The notes: generated from the sequence alone by a model not told the origin. A stretch of 64,000 nucleotides of DNA from Simonsiella sp051414845 (GCA_051414845.1 CP183313.1:2232001-2296000); one strand, 5' to 3'; numbered from the stretch's first letter, positions 8,438 through 17,774 are shown. A program made the numbers and translations.

Positions 8438-8854
8438 ATGCAATTAAATCAGTTCAATGACAAATCTTTAACAAGTTTGTTGCGTCAATCACAGCAATGG
8501 TTGGCTTTGGATAAATTGGTTAAACAAAATGTACCTGTTAATCTGCATGCACATTTTAAAGTTGTGTGCGTAGAACAAGGTGTGTTGATTGTTTATGCTT
8601 ATCACGCTATGGCTGCAGCTCGGTTGAATTTGCTTAAGACTGCTTTATTGCAGCAATTGAATTCTCAAGGATCTTTGAATATTCATAATATTCGTATCAC
8701 CCAACATCCTAAACAAGAGACGCTTCAGAAGCGGAAAGAGTTTCATATACCGCAACAAGCCTTAACTCAATTTGCACAAACCGCTCGAAAAGTTTCCCAT
8801 CATCAATCATTGTCTGAAGCATTGGATAATTTGGTTAAACATCATCAAGCTTAA
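8438..8854 (+). CDS. DUF721 / DciA-like protein
   Basis: 138 residues from the ATG at 8438. An in-frame GTG lies at 8420, but it is embedded in a weak context. The N-terminal half (LLRQSQQWLALDKLVKQNVPVNLHAHFKVVCVEQGVLIVYA) resembles the DUF721 domain, whose DciA members load or assist the replicative helicase DnaB in bacteria lacking DnaC. The C-terminal 50 residues are basic and probably disordered. It is a monocistronic gene between two terminators. The DciA role is inferred from the family, and no catalytic motif is expected. Confidence 0.55.
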   Translation: MQLNQFNDKSLTSLLRQSQQWLALDKLVKQNVPVNLHAHFKVVCVEQGVLIVYAYHAMAAARLNLLKTALLQQLNSQGSLNIHNIRITQHPKQETLQKRKEFHIPQQALTQFAQTARKVSHHQSLSEALDNLVKHHQA

Positions 8855-8872
8855 CTGAATCTTACAAAATTA

Positions 8873-8914
8873 TTGATTTGTATCAAATAAATTTTACTTA
8901 AAAGCGCGGATAAT
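8873..8914 (+). promoter_or_regulatory. FNR-type promoter of the azurin gene
   Basis: A perfect FNR consensus TTGAT-TTGT-ATCAA spans 8873-8886. A -10-like GATAAT lies at 8909-8914. A start site 7 bases beyond it (about 8921) would place the FNR box centre at -41.5, the canonical class II activating position. This indicates oxygen-limited induction of the downstream azurin gene. Confidence 0.75.
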
Positions 8915-8983
8915 CCCTTTCTTTAAAAGTACATATTTTGTACATCTTTAATAATGTTCACTTACCATCAGGAAGGACCAAAC

Positions 8984-9580
8984 ATGAAAATCTATTTAGG
9001 CTTGATTACAGCAGCAGCTTTGACTTTGGCAGCATGTGGTGGCGAAAGCAAAACAGCAGAAACTGCACCAGCACAGCAACCCGCTGCTTCAGCTCCTGTA
9101 GCGGCATCTGTAGCACCTGCAGCTGCTGAATCTTCTGCTCCCGCAGCTAGTGAAGCTGCTTCTGCTGTGGCACCAGCTGCAGCCGCTTCTGCGGAATGTA
9201 CTACTGTAATTACCAGCGACGACGCGATGAAATTTGATATTAAAGAAATCGGCATCAAATCTGGCTGCGCTCAATACACTATCACTTTGAAACACGCAGG
9301 TAAAATGCCAGCAGCTGCAATGGGTCACAATATTGTGATTACCAAAACTGCGGACAAAGACGGCGTATTGGCTGATGGTGCAACTGCTGGTATCGCGACT
9401 GATTACGTTAAGGAAGGTGACGAGCGTGTTGTAGCACACACCAAATTGATTGGTGGCGGGGAAGAAACCAGCGTAACTTTTGACACTGCTAAATTGGCAA
9501 AAGATGGCGCATACGAATTCTTCTGCTCATTCCCTGGTCACTATGCAATGATGAATGGCAAAATTAAAATTGCAGATTAA
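8984..9580 (+). CDS. laz: Lipid-modified azurin (Laz / H.8-azurin type)
   Basis: 198 residues from the ATG at 8984, after an AGGAAGGA site. A signal peptide ends in the lipobox LAAC (Cys16), so the mature protein is a lipoprotein. Residues about 20-70 form an Ala/Pro/Glu-rich spacer like the H.8 epitope region of neisserial Laz. The C-terminal 128 residues are a type I copper cupredoxin: the first His ligand is in MGHNIVI, and Cys, His and Met are in CSFPGHYAMMNG. Azurin shuttles electrons, for example towards terminal reductases or peroxidase. An FNR-type promoter precedes it and a DUS-pair terminator follows. Confidence 0.92.
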   Translation: MKIYLGLITAAALTLAACGGESKTAETAPAQQPAASAPVAASVAPAAAESSAPAASEAASAVAPAAAASAECTTVITSDDAMKFDIKEIGIKSGCAQYTITLKHAGKMPAAAMGHNIVITKTADKDGVLADGATAGIATDYVKEGDERVVAHTKLIGGGEETSVTFDTAKLAKDGAYEFFCSFPGHYAMMNGKIKIAD

Positions 9581-9590
9581 TCATTAAGTC

Positions 9591-9629
9591 AAATAAAGGC
9601 TGCCTGAAACTTTCAGGCAGCCTTTATTT
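9591..9629 (+). terminator. DUS-pair terminator after azurin
   Basis: Two inverted DUS copies form a 19-bp perfect stem (AAATAAAGGCTGCCTGAAA and its complement) with a one-base loop. This is the classic use of paired uptake sequences as a transcription terminator, located 10 bases after the azurin stop. Confidence 0.85.
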
Positions 9630-9840
9630 TATAAAACTTTCTAATAGAACAATATGCATGGCTGCCAGAAGTCTTGTACAATCCGAACTCTTAATTTCAT
9701 CTATTGCTGAAATATAGCCGCTTTCAAATCAAAATTAGAACCGCATTGGCGCCCTGTTGAATTTCAAGTACACGGCGGTCGCTATTCTTGTTCTATTTAT
9801 TTTAAACGGCTGCAATACAAGTTTAGGAGTACGGCACGCA

Positions 9841-11874
9841 ATGAAGCCTTTGAATCAAGATACATTTGTCTCTTTTATTGCTTTGCAAAGCGCGCGCAAT
9901 GACGCATTTACTTTACTTAAGGGGCTAACGGATTGGCTGCGAGAAGGTAAAGAGAAGCGTGCTCCTGAAAGAATGGAATTATTACTTGAAGCACTGGAAC
10001 GTGATGAAGTTTTAACTCAACGAATGGCTGCACCACTGTGTCGCTGGTTATGCAGCGTACGCCTGTATCCTCTATTCATCAGCGCAGGCATATTCTCGCG
10101 CGATGGTTTTGGGCGTGAATTGCTAGACCGTTTTTACGAACGCATCAATCCTGCCTACAAAGACCCTGCCGACTTACGCGATGTTTTTTCGCAATTATTT
10201 GTGCACGAGGACGATATATTGTGGCTCAATGCCATTCCAGAAAAATCTTGGTTGCGTTTATTGCATTTATTGGTGCGCCACACGCCTGAACATGAACGTG
10301 AAACCGCGCGCGAATATTTGTTAAGCGAAGGCTTGAATGCCGTCGAAATGTTGTCGATTTGGATTGCGGCAGAAGAATTAGAACCCGATTTAATTCGCTT
10401 AGACAAACGCCTACTTGACCGCGATTCTGCGTTTGTCGCTTTAAAACGGGAAGTAGCGCATTGGGTGGCAGCGCGTTCCAATAAGCAGCCGTTTGATGAT
10501 GCACATTTATCGGTTATGCTCGAACAGTGCTACAAACAAGTTGCCTATTTGCGCAAAAAAGGGACGGGTGCGGGGGCAGGTTCATCGCTAAGCGTGGCGC
10601 ATTTGTTGGAGCGATTGGAGCAAACACTGAATCGACTGACATTATTGATGGAAGTCTTTTCCCCCAGCGAAATTCCGCCACGCCGTATGCTTGCTTTAAC
10701 AGGCTCTTTGGCGCAAGCGACCGCCGAACAACACAGTTTTTATTGGTTGTGGACACGCAGTATCCGTATGCTTTCGCGCAGTATCACGCAAAATACCAGC
10801 AGCCACGGCGAACATTACATCACGCGCAATAAAAAAGAATACATGGGCATGTTGTATTCGGCGGCTGGCGGCGGCGTGTTGATTGCTTTGATGTCCTTGC
10901 TCAAAATCCATTTAGGCGAAACCATCGATAAACAATTTTGGCTCAGTTTGGCGGAAGGCTTAAATTATGGTCTCGGTTTTGCTTTGATTTTCATGTTGCA
11001 CTTTACCGTAGCGACCAAACAGCCCGCGATGACCGCTTCGCGTTTTGCCGCCTTAGTGGAGAAAACTGACACAGGGCGCGCGGTGGACAGAAAATTAGCC
11101 CTTTTGCTGGTAGACGTATTGCGCTCGCAAACCGCGGCAGTTGTGGGCAATGTCGGCGTAGCGGTTTTGGTTGCACTCCTCATCGCGCTGGCTTATCGCT
11201 TGTTTGCGGGTGCACCCTTGCTCAACGCCGAACAAATTGCTTATCAACTCAACAGCATCGACCCCACCAAAGCCACTTTATGGTATGCCGCCATCGCGGG
11301 CGTGTGGTTATTTTGTTCGGGCATTATTTCGGGTTTTTTCGACAACCGTTGCGACTATCTCAATATGCGCCAACGCTTGCGCCATCATCCACTTTTGAAA
11401 TTCATGCTGCCTGAAAAATGGCGCAACGCGTTCGCTGATTATATGCACGACAACTACGGCTCGATTATTGGTAACATCAGTTTCGGTATGTTGCTCGCCA
11501 TGACAGGTTTCGTCGGACACGCGCTCGGTTTGCCGTTTGATATTCGCCACGTTGCCTTCTCATCAGCAAATGTGGGCTATTTAACAGGCAGCGGCGGTGC
11601 AGGATTTTGGTTGTTTATCCAAAGCTTATTTTTTGTTTTATTGATTGGCACGGTCAATTTATTGGTCAGCTTTTCGATTACCTTGTGGGTTGCCCTGCGT
11701 TCACGCGAAACGCAAATTGATAGCTGGTGGGGCATTTTCAAAAGCTTCTGCCAAATCATCAAAGAACGCCCGCTCAGCCTGATTTTGCCGTTGCAGTTGC
11801 CGCCTGAGCCTGTACCGAAAAAAGACAACAAAAAAGAAACGCAGCCTGAAAAAGCCGACAGCAAAAAAGCTTAA
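9841..11874 (+). CDS. SpecificRecomb-family (putative site-specific recombinase) membrane protein
   Basis: 677 residues from the ATG at 9841, preceded by AGGAG. A TTG at 9757 would add 28 residues including a lipobox-like LNGC, so that start cannot be excluded. The N-terminal half is soluble and helical. From about residue 335 there are several hydrophobic segments. The segment FVGHALGLPFDIRHVAFSSANVGY resembles the PF10136 SpecificRecomb family, annotated as Gcr-type recombinase although it looks like a multi-pass membrane protein and shows no recombinase catalytic motif that I can see. The C-terminus is Lys/Glu-rich and contains a DUS-derived QPEK. Function is effectively unknown. Confidence 0.5.
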   Translation: MKPLNQDTFVSFIALQSARNDAFTLLKGLTDWLREGKEKRAPERMELLLEALERDEVLTQRMAAPLCRWLCSVRLYPLFISAGIFSRDGFGRELLDRFYERINPAYKDPADLRDVFSQLFVHEDDILWLNAIPEKSWLRLLHLLVRHTPEHERETAREYLLSEGLNAVEMLSIWIAAEELEPDLIRLDKRLLDRDSAFVALKREVAHWVAARSNKQPFDDAHLSVMLEQCYKQVAYLRKKGTGAGAGSSLSVAHLLERLEQTLNRLTLLMEVFSPSEIPPRRMLALTGSLAQATAEQHSFYWLWTRSIRMLSRSITQNTSSHGEHYITRNKKEYMGMLYSAAGGGVLIALMSLLKIHLGETIDKQFWLSLAEGLNYGLGFALIFMLHFTVATKQPAMTASRFAALVEKTDTGRAVDRKLALLLVDVLRSQTAAVVGNVGVAVLVALLIALAYRLFAGAPLLNAEQIAYQLNSIDPTKATLWYAAIAGVWLFCSGIISGFFDNRCDYLNMRQRLRHHPLLKFMLPEKWRNAFADYMHDNYGSIIGNISFGMLLAMTGFVGHALGLPFDIRHVAFSSANVGYLTGSGGAGFWLFIQSLFFVLLIGTVNLLVSFSITLWVALRSRETQIDSWWGIFKSFCQIIKERPLSLILPLQLPPEPVPKKDNKKETQPEKADSKKA

Positions 11875-11926
11875 AACTTTTCAGGCAGCCTGAAAGTATA
11901 CGACAAACAGATGACTGGTTTAGCGC

Positions 11927-12003
11927 GTAGGGTGTGTGCGGTACGCACGCACGCGTTTTCCAAATAAAAAAACCGCGTGCGTGCCTTGCGCCACACACCC
12001 TAC
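11927..12003. repeat. GTAGGGTGTG hairpin repeat (copy 1)
   Basis: An imperfect inverted repeat beginning GTAGGGTGTGTGCGGTACG and ending in GCGCCACACACCCTAC. The same family recurs at 15371-15446 and 28793-28861. The rest of the 11875-12176 spacer holds DUS copies at about 11879, 12024, 12102 and 12130 and no gene. Confidence 0.75.
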
Positions 12004-12176
12004 AAAAAATGTCCCGTACTAAAAGGCTGCCTGAAAATAATTTGAACCAGCAACTTATGGTTTATCTTTACAAAACAGGCATGCAACACCCAAAAGCCTT
12101 TCAGGCTGGCTGAAAAATGAAAAACAGATTTCAGGCAGCCTGAAAATCCCATCCACTTTCTCCCCATTCCAAAGCC

Positions 12177-13751
12177 ATGTTCTTTCGCACGTCAGCCCGT
12201 TTGCGCCGCTTGCGCTATCTTTGGTTACACAAATCCATGCAAACCCGTCGCATTTCGCGCAAATGGGTGGCACTTACCTTTCTGTTGCTCGGCTCAACGC
12301 TGGTCGCGCTCGTATCCTTAGCCTTTGCCAAAATGGCAGACTGGGCATTGGAAAAAAATGTCGAACTCGTGCAACAATATCCCTATTTCGCATGGGTTGC
12401 CTTGCCGCTCGGCTTGCCCATCATTGTATGGCTCACGCAAAAATTCGCGCCTTATACCGCAGGCAGCGGCATTCCCCAAGTCATTGCTTCACTCAATCTC
12501 CCCTACGGCGCACCCAAAAAACGCGCGCTCGGTTTTCGGGAAACACTCTATAAAATTCCACTCACTTTTCTCGGCATGCTCGCAGGAGCATCAATTGGAC
12601 GCGAAGGTCCGTCGGTGCAAGTCGGCGCAGCTGTGATGGCGTCATGGGGACGCTGGTGTAAAAAACACAATCTCGCTTTCAAAGGTTTGCAAGAAAACGA
12701 CTTAATCGCCGCAGGTGCAGCGGGCGGATTGGCTGCCGCATTTAATGCACCTTTGGCGGGCGTGATGTTCGCCATCGAAGAACTCGGGCGCGGCTTGATG
12801 TTACGCTGGGAGCGACAAATTTTCATCGGCATTCTCGCCGCAGGTTTCGTGCAAGTCGCCATCGAAGGCAACAACCCCTATTTCCGCAGTTTTTACGGCG
12901 TAGAAATGCAAAACATCTTCGCATGGGTGGTCGGTTCTGCCTTATTGTGTGGCGTTGCAGGCGGCTTGTTTGCGCGGCTGTTGTACAAAGGCGCAGCATG
13001 GGTTGCGCCCAAACGCTGGCGCGCTGCCATCGTCAAACATCCGTTGATTTTAGCCGCTGTGATGGGCATTTTTCTTGCCGCCATCGGCACACTCATGCAC
13101 GGCGAAACCTATGGTACAGGCTACCATTCCGCCTCCGCCGCCTTGCGCGGACAATACGAAGCACCGATGGGCGTTGCCTTTGCCAAATGGCTCGCCACCG
13201 TATTTTCCTATTGGGCAGGTATTCCTGGTGGCATTTTTACGCCCAGCCTAACCATCGGCGCAATGATAGGGCAACACATGGCAGACATCGCGGGTTTAAC
13301 CGTGAGCGCAAACGTCGTCGTGCTCATCTGCATGACCTCCTTTCTCTCCGCTGCCACCCAATCGCCGCTCACCGCCAGCGTTGTAGTGATGGAAATGACT
13401 GGGAGCCAAAGCCTCTTGTTTTGGCTACTCATTGGCGCACTCATCGCCGCGCAAGTCTCGCGCCAATTCAGCCCACGCCCGTTTTATCACTTAGCATCGG
13501 TGCGTTTCCGCGACCGCATTAACAAAGAATTGGCAAAAAAAGTCGAAACCGCCACGCCCGAAAAAAGCGAAACTCAAGCAGCGATAAACCCCGAAACCAC
13601 CACGCAACCAAGCGTAAACGAAGCCGCCATCAATAGCGCGACATCGTTTGACGATAAAATGCTGGAAGAAGTCGCACAAGAAAAGCGCGAAACAGAACCC
13701 GAGCCACCCAAACCCAGCGAAGAAACTTTCAGGCAGCCTGAAAAAGAGTAG
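12177..13751 (+). CDS. ClC-family chloride channel / Cl-:H+ antiporter
   Basis: 524 residues with about ten or more hydrophobic segments. The three ClC signatures are present: GSGIP (residues 96-100), GREGPSVQ (142-149, where E143 is the external gating glutamate) and IPGGIFTPSLTIGA. The internal proton glutamate position is matched by the EE of VMFAIEEL, as in bacterial exchangers. This suggests Cl-/H+ exchange, useful in acid resistance. The last 70 residues are a charged, low-complexity tail (EKSETQAA..., ending FRQPEKE) of which the end is encoded by a DUS. The ATG at 12238 is an alternative start; neither has a strong ribosome binding site. Confidence 0.88.
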   Translation: MFFRTSARLRRLRYLWLHKSMQTRRISRKWVALTFLLLGSTLVALVSLAFAKMADWALEKNVELVQQYPYFAWVALPLGLPIIVWLTQKFAPYTAGSGIPQVIASLNLPYGAPKKRALGFRETLYKIPLTFLGMLAGASIGREGPSVQVGAAVMASWGRWCKKHNLAFKGLQENDLIAAGAAGGLAAAFNAPLAGVMFAIEELGRGLMLRWERQIFIGILAAGFVQVAIEGNNPYFRSFYGVEMQNIFAWVVGSALLCGVAGGLFARLLYKGAAWVAPKRWRAAIVKHPLILAAVMGIFLAAIGTLMHGETYGTGYHSASAALRGQYEAPMGVAFAKWLATVFSYWAGIPGGIFTPSLTIGAMIGQHMADIAGLTVSANVVVLICMTSFLSAATQSPLTASVVVMEMTGSQSLLFWLLIGALIAAQVSRQFSPRPFYHLASVRFRDRINKELAKKVETATPEKSETQAAINPETTTQPSVNEAAINSATSFDDKMLEEVAQEKRETEPEPPKPSEETFRQPEKE

Positions 13752-13794
13752 GGCGGATACTGGTATCTTACATCGCTGAGAACTTCCGCCATTC

Positions 13795-14010
13795 TGTTCC
13801 CTCCCCCCGCTGGCGGGAGAGGGGTAGGGTGGGGGTGGTTGGTGATTCAACAGTAAGTAGGTTGGGTTGTAAACCAAACAAATCGCGAACATTTCAAAAA
13901 TGTTGGGTCGAGACCCAACCTACTTGTGTTGCTACTTTACAAGGCTGTTCCCCCCAAACTGCTGGGAGAGAGTCAGCAAGTAGGTTGGGTTGCAAACCCA
14001 ACAAAACACA
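13795..14010. repeat. Intergenic cluster of palindromic repeats between the ClC gene and dprA
   Basis: This gap contains three repeat types and no gene. A CCCTCC...GGCGGGAGAGGGG element lies at about 13799-13836. Two arms of a GTAGGTTGGGTT...AACCCAACCTAC hairpin lie at about 13857-13924. A further GTAGGTTGGGTTGCAAACCC copy lies at about 13980-14001. A DUS at about 14056-14072 precedes dprA. Confidence 0.65.
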
Positions 14011-14089
14011 AACATTCTAAAAACATTGGCTCAAAATCCAATTCACGCAACCCATTTTCAGGCAGCCTGAAACCGCGCAAGGAACCCCC

Positions 14090-15349
14090 ATGACCGCCGC
14101 CGAACGCTATGCCCACATCCAACTCGCGCTTACCCCCTACATCGGCGCGGAAAGTTTCGCCGAACTCATCGCGCACTACGGTTCAGCCCAAAACGCACTC
14201 AATGCGCCCGCTAACTTAATCGCCCAACTCGGACGACACGGCAAACAAGCCGCAAAAGAATGGCACAACACCGACAAAGCGCGCGCCGCCACCGACGCCG
14301 CCTTGGAATGGGAGCAGCAAACAGGCTGCCGTTTATTGCTATCCTGCGATGACGATTATCCCGTCATGTTGCGCGAAGGCATTACCGCGCCGCCCGTGTT
14401 ATTTGCGCGCGGACGCACTGAATTGTTGGCACAAAAAGCCGTCGGCATCGTCGGCAGCCGCCACGCCACGCCGCAAGCCTTGCGCATTGCGCACGACTTT
14501 GGTAACGCCCTGTCCGAACACAATATTACCGTCATTTCAGGCATGGCAGCAGGCATAGATACGCACGCCCATCAAGGCGCGTTGCCACATTCAGGCAGCA
14601 CCATCGCCGTTTGGGGCACAGGCATAGACCGCATTTATCCACAAAGCAACCAAAAACTCGCCTACCAAATCGCCGAACAAGGCTTAATTCTGTCCGAATT
14701 TCCACTCGGCACACGCCCACTCGCAGGTAACTTTCCCCGTCGCAACCGCATAATCGCCGCGCAAAGCCATGCCGTTTTGGTGGTAGAAGCCGCGCTGGAA
14801 AGCGGTTCACTGATTACCGCACGCCAAGCCGCCGAAATGGGGCGTGAAGTGATGGCGGTGCCAGGTTCCATTGACAATCCGCACAGCAAAGGCTGCCATA
14901 AATTGATTAAAGAAGGCGCAAAATTGGTGGAATATTTGGACGATATTTTGTCGGAATGCCTTGGATTACAAAGCGAAACATTGCCAATAAAAGTTTTAGG
15001 CAGCCTGAAGAATCCAGCCAAAACGCGTGAAAAAATCGGCAATAGGCAGCCTGAAATAGAAGTTCAATCAGATAATATTGTTAAGCAAAACGATTTCATT
15101 ACGCCAGAAAAAACCAGTTTCAGGCAGCCTGAAAATCCTGTTTCAACAAATCTTTCAGGCAGCCAAACTGAAAACAACACACCCACCGACCAACTGCTAA
15201 ATCAAATGGGCTACGACCCGATTCACCCCGACCAACTCGCCGAATGCCTAGCATGGCACGCCAGCGAAGTGTATGCCACGCTGACCGAATTGGAACTCGA
15301 CGGCAAAATCTCCGCTATGGCAGGCGGACGTTATCAGCGCATAAAATAG
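14090..15349 (+). CDS. dprA: DNA processing protein DprA (Smf)
   Basis: 419 residues. The Rossmann-fold core is clear: VGIVGSRHATPQALRIAHDFG, SGMAAGIDTHAHQGAL, WGTGIDRIYP and GTRPLAGNFPRRNRIIA. A C-terminal winged-helix-like domain (residues about 365-419) is joined by a linker of about 90 residues. DprA protects incoming single strands and loads RecA during natural transformation, so it is the direct functional partner of the DUS repeats around it. The linker itself contains several DUS copies read as SLKN, RQPE and SGSQ, so its sequence is largely shaped by uptake signals. Confidence 0.95.
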   Translation: MTAAERYAHIQLALTPYIGAESFAELIAHYGSAQNALNAPANLIAQLGRHGKQAAKEWHNTDKARAATDAALEWEQQTGCRLLLSCDDDYPVMLREGITAPPVLFARGRTELLAQKAVGIVGSRHATPQALRIAHDFGNALSEHNITVISGMAAGIDTHAHQGALPHSGSTIAVWGTGIDRIYPQSNQKLAYQIAEQGLILSEFPLGTRPLAGNFPRRNRIIAAQSHAVLVVEAALESGSLITARQAAEMGREVMAVPGSIDNPHSKGCHKLIKEGAKLVEYLDDILSECLGLQSETLPIKVLGSLKNPAKTREKIGNRQPEIEVQSDNIVKQNDFITPEKTSFRQPENPVSTNLSGSQTENNTPTDQLLNQMGYDPIHPDQLAECLAWHASEVYATLTELELDGKISAMAGGRYQRIK

Positions 15350-15370
15350 TTTCAGACAGCCTGAAAACCA

Positions 15371-15446
15371 GTAGGGTGTGCGCACCGTACGCACGCGTTG
15401 TTCAAACTAGTAAAACGCGTGCGTGGCTCTGCGCCACACACCCTAC
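15371..15446. repeat. GTAGGGTGTG hairpin repeat (copy 2)
   Basis: Inverted repeat starting GTAGGGTGTGCGCACCGTAC and ending CGCCACACACCCTAC. The remaining spacer to ilvD holds a TCGGATTCTTGAATCCGA palindrome at about 15484-15501 and DUS copies at about 15587 and 15660, with no gene. Confidence 0.75.
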
Positions 15447-15713
15447 ATAATTCGCAATTTTCATTCAGTTCGTAGTTCGTAGCTCGGATTCTTGAATCCG
15501 ACAATTTTGAACCCAAGTCCCATGCAATAAAATCCGCCCAAATATTGGATACAAGTATCCGACCTACGATTTGGGTGTACAAAAGTTTCAGGCAGCCTGA
15601 AAAGCATGGCGCATGCCCTAAGGCTAAATATTTAGTATAAAATGCCACTACCATTTTCTTTCAGGCAGCCTGAAACATTTTTATTCACAAAATACTCACA
15701 AGGAAACACAAAA

Positions 15714-17573
15714 ATGCCCGATTACCGTTCCAAAACCTCTACGCACGGTCGCAACATGGCTGGCGCGCGCTCATTGTGGCGCGCCACTGGCGTGAAAGAC
15801 GAAGATTTCGGCAAACCAATTATCGCTATCGCCAACTCGTTTACCCAATTCGTACCAGGACACGTTCATTTGCACAATATGGGGCAACTGGTGGCGCGTG
15901 AAATTGAACAAGCAGGCGCAATCGCCAAAGAATTCAACACGATTGCGGTGGACGACGGCATTGCGATGGGGCATTCGGGTATGTTGTATTCGCTGCCCAG
16001 CCGCGATTTAATTGCCGATTCCATTGAATACATGGTAAACGCGCATTGCGCCGACGCGCTGGTGTGCATTTCCAACTGCGACAAAATCACACCCGGAATG
16101 TTGATGGCGTCTATGCGCTTGAATATTCCGACGATTTTCGTGTCAGGCGGCCCGATGGAAGCGGGCAAAGTGATTGGTAGCATCAACATCGCGCCCGAAA
16201 GCCGTTTGGATTTGATTGACGCGATGATTCAGGCAGCCGATGACAATGTTTCCGACGCGCAAATCAGCGAAGTGGAACAAAACGCGTGTCCAACTTGCGG
16301 CTCGTGTTCAGGCATGTTTACGGCGAATTCGATGAACTGTTTAACCGAAGCCTTGGGCTTGTCTTTGCCAGGGAACGGCTCGTATTTGGCGACCCACGCA
16401 GGGCGCAAAGATTTGTTTTTAGAAGCAGGACGCCTGATTGTGGACATCACGCGCCGTTATTATGAGCAAAACGATGAAACCGTGTTGCCGCGCAGCATTG
16501 CCACCAAAAAAGCGTTTGAAAACGCGATGACGATGGACATCGCCATGGGCGGTTCAACCAACACCATTTTGCATTTGCTCGCGGTGGCAAACGAGGCAGG
16601 CGTGGATTTCAAAATGGCGGACATTGACCGTTTGAGCCGCATTGTGCCGTGCATTTGCAAAACCGCGCCAAACAACCACGATTATTATATGGAAGACGTC
16701 CACCGCGCTGGCGGCATTTTCGGCATTTTGAAAGAACTGGACAAAGCAGGGAAATTACACACCGACGTACCGACCATTCATTCAGGCAGCCTGAAAGAAG
16801 CGATTGAAAAATGGGACGTAACCAATCCCGAAAATACCGTGGCGATTGAACGCTTTAAAGCCGCCCCGGGTGGCGTGCGTACCACGCAAGCATTTTCACA
16901 AAATCGCATGTGGAAAACATTAGACCTTGACCGCGAAAAAGGCTGTATCCGCAGCGTAGAACACGCTTATTCGCAAGACGGTGGGTTAGCTGTGTTGTTT
17001 GGCAACATTGCCGAACGCGGTTGCGTGGTCAAAACGGCTGGTGTGGACGACAGCATTTTGAAATTCACAGGGCGCGCGCGCGTGTTTGAAAGCCAAGATG
17101 CGGCGGTAGAGGGCATTTTGGCGAACCAAATTGTGGCGGGCGATATTGTGATTATTCGCTACGAAGGCCCGAAAGGTGGACCAGGTATGCAAGAAATGCT
17201 GTACCCAACTTCTTATTTAAAATCAAAAGGTTTAGGTAAAGCGTGCGCACTTTTAACAGATGGACGTTTCTCGGGCGGCACATCGGGTTTATCCATCGGA
17301 CACGCCTCGCCCGAAGCGGCAGAAGGCGGCGCGATTGGTTTGGTAAACGAAGGCGACATGATTGAAATTGACATTCCAAACCGCAGTATTAACCTAATGA
17401 TTTCAGAAGAAGAATTGGCAAAACGCCGCGCCGAAATGGAAGCGCGTGGCGCAAAAGCGTGGAAGCCTTTAAACCGCGACCGCTACGTTTCGCAAGCCTT
17501 ACGCGCCTATGGTTTAATGGCGACTTCTGCAGACAAAGGCGCGGTGCGCGATGTATCACAGATTGAGCATTGA
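15714..17573 (+). CDS. ilvD: Dihydroxy-acid dehydratase
   Basis: 619 residues from the ATG at 15714, preceded by AAGGAAA. The frame is open to 15642 but that part encodes a DUS. The iron-sulfur cysteines are in ISNCDKITPGM and CPTCGSCSGMFTANSMNCL. IlvD converts dihydroxy acids to 2-keto acids in isoleucine, valine and pantothenate synthesis. It is monocistronic here and is followed by a DUS and a tRNA gene. Confidence 0.97.
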   Translation: MPDYRSKTSTHGRNMAGARSLWRATGVKDEDFGKPIIAIANSFTQFVPGHVHLHNMGQLVAREIEQAGAIAKEFNTIAVDDGIAMGHSGMLYSLPSRDLIADSIEYMVNAHCADALVCISNCDKITPGMLMASMRLNIPTIFVSGGPMEAGKVIGSINIAPESRLDLIDAMIQAADDNVSDAQISEVEQNACPTCGSCSGMFTANSMNCLTEALGLSLPGNGSYLATHAGRKDLFLEAGRLIVDITRRYYEQNDETVLPRSIATKKAFENAMTMDIAMGGSTNTILHLLAVANEAGVDFKMADIDRLSRIVPCICKTAPNNHDYYMEDVHRAGGIFGILKELDKAGKLHTDVPTIHSGSLKEAIEKWDVTNPENTVAIERFKAAPGGVRTTQAFSQNRMWKTLDLDREKGCIRSVEHAYSQDGGLAVLFGNIAERGCVVKTAGVDDSILKFTGRARVFESQDAAVEGILANQIVAGDIVIIRYEGPKGGPGMQEMLYPTSYLKSKGLGKACALLTDGRFSGGTSGLSIGHASPEAAEGGAIGLVNEGDMIEIDIPNRSINLMISEEELAKRRAEMEARGAKAWKPLNRDRYVSQALRAYGLMATSADKGAVRDVSQIEH

Positions 17574-17619
17574 TTGCCTGATTTATCAATAATTTCAGGC
17601 AGCCTGAAACAAAAAACGC

Positions 17620-17649
17620 TTGACAGTTTCGAAGTAGTGCGCCTATAAT
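17620..17649 (+). promoter_or_regulatory. Promoter of the CAT-anticodon tRNA
   Basis: Consensus TTGACA (17620-17625) and TATAAT (17644-17649) with an 18-base spacer, 13 bases before the tRNA. Confidence 0.85.
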
Positions 17650-17662
17650 CTCGCTCTTTAAT

Positions 17663-17739
17663 GGCAATGTAGCTCAGCTGGTTAGAGCGCACGACTCATA
17701 ATCGTGAGGTCGGGAGTTCAAGTCTCCCCATCGCCACCA
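17663..17739 (+). tRNA. tRNA with CAT anticodon (Met elongator, or Ile2 after lysidine modification)
   Basis: A 77-base cloverleaf with encoded CCA. The D loop reads AGCTCAGCTGGTTAGAGC, the anticodon stem-loop CGACTCATAATCG and the T loop GTTCAAG. The acceptor stem GGCAATG/CATCGCC has an A·C mismatch at the fourth pair. The absence of initiator features (C1, GGG anticodon-stem pairs) rules out fMet. The CGACTCATAATCG arm resembles tRNA-Ile2 as much as elongator Met, so the amino acid is left open. Confidence 0.9.
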
Positions 17740-17743
17740 AATC

Positions 17744-17774
17744 AAAAAGCCAACCTATAACTAGGTTGGCTTTT
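17744..17774 (+). terminator. Terminator of the tRNA gene
   Basis: Stem AAAAAGCCAACCTA / TAGGTTGGCTTTT directly after the tRNA CCA end, finishing in a T run. Confidence 0.9.

Noticed and set aside
9757..9840. A lipoprotein signal upstream of the SpecificRecomb protein (TTG start, LNGC)
   Set aside because: It needs a TTG start without a ribosome binding site, whereas ATG 9841 has an upstream AGGAG. The alternative is kept as a note because a lipobox is present.
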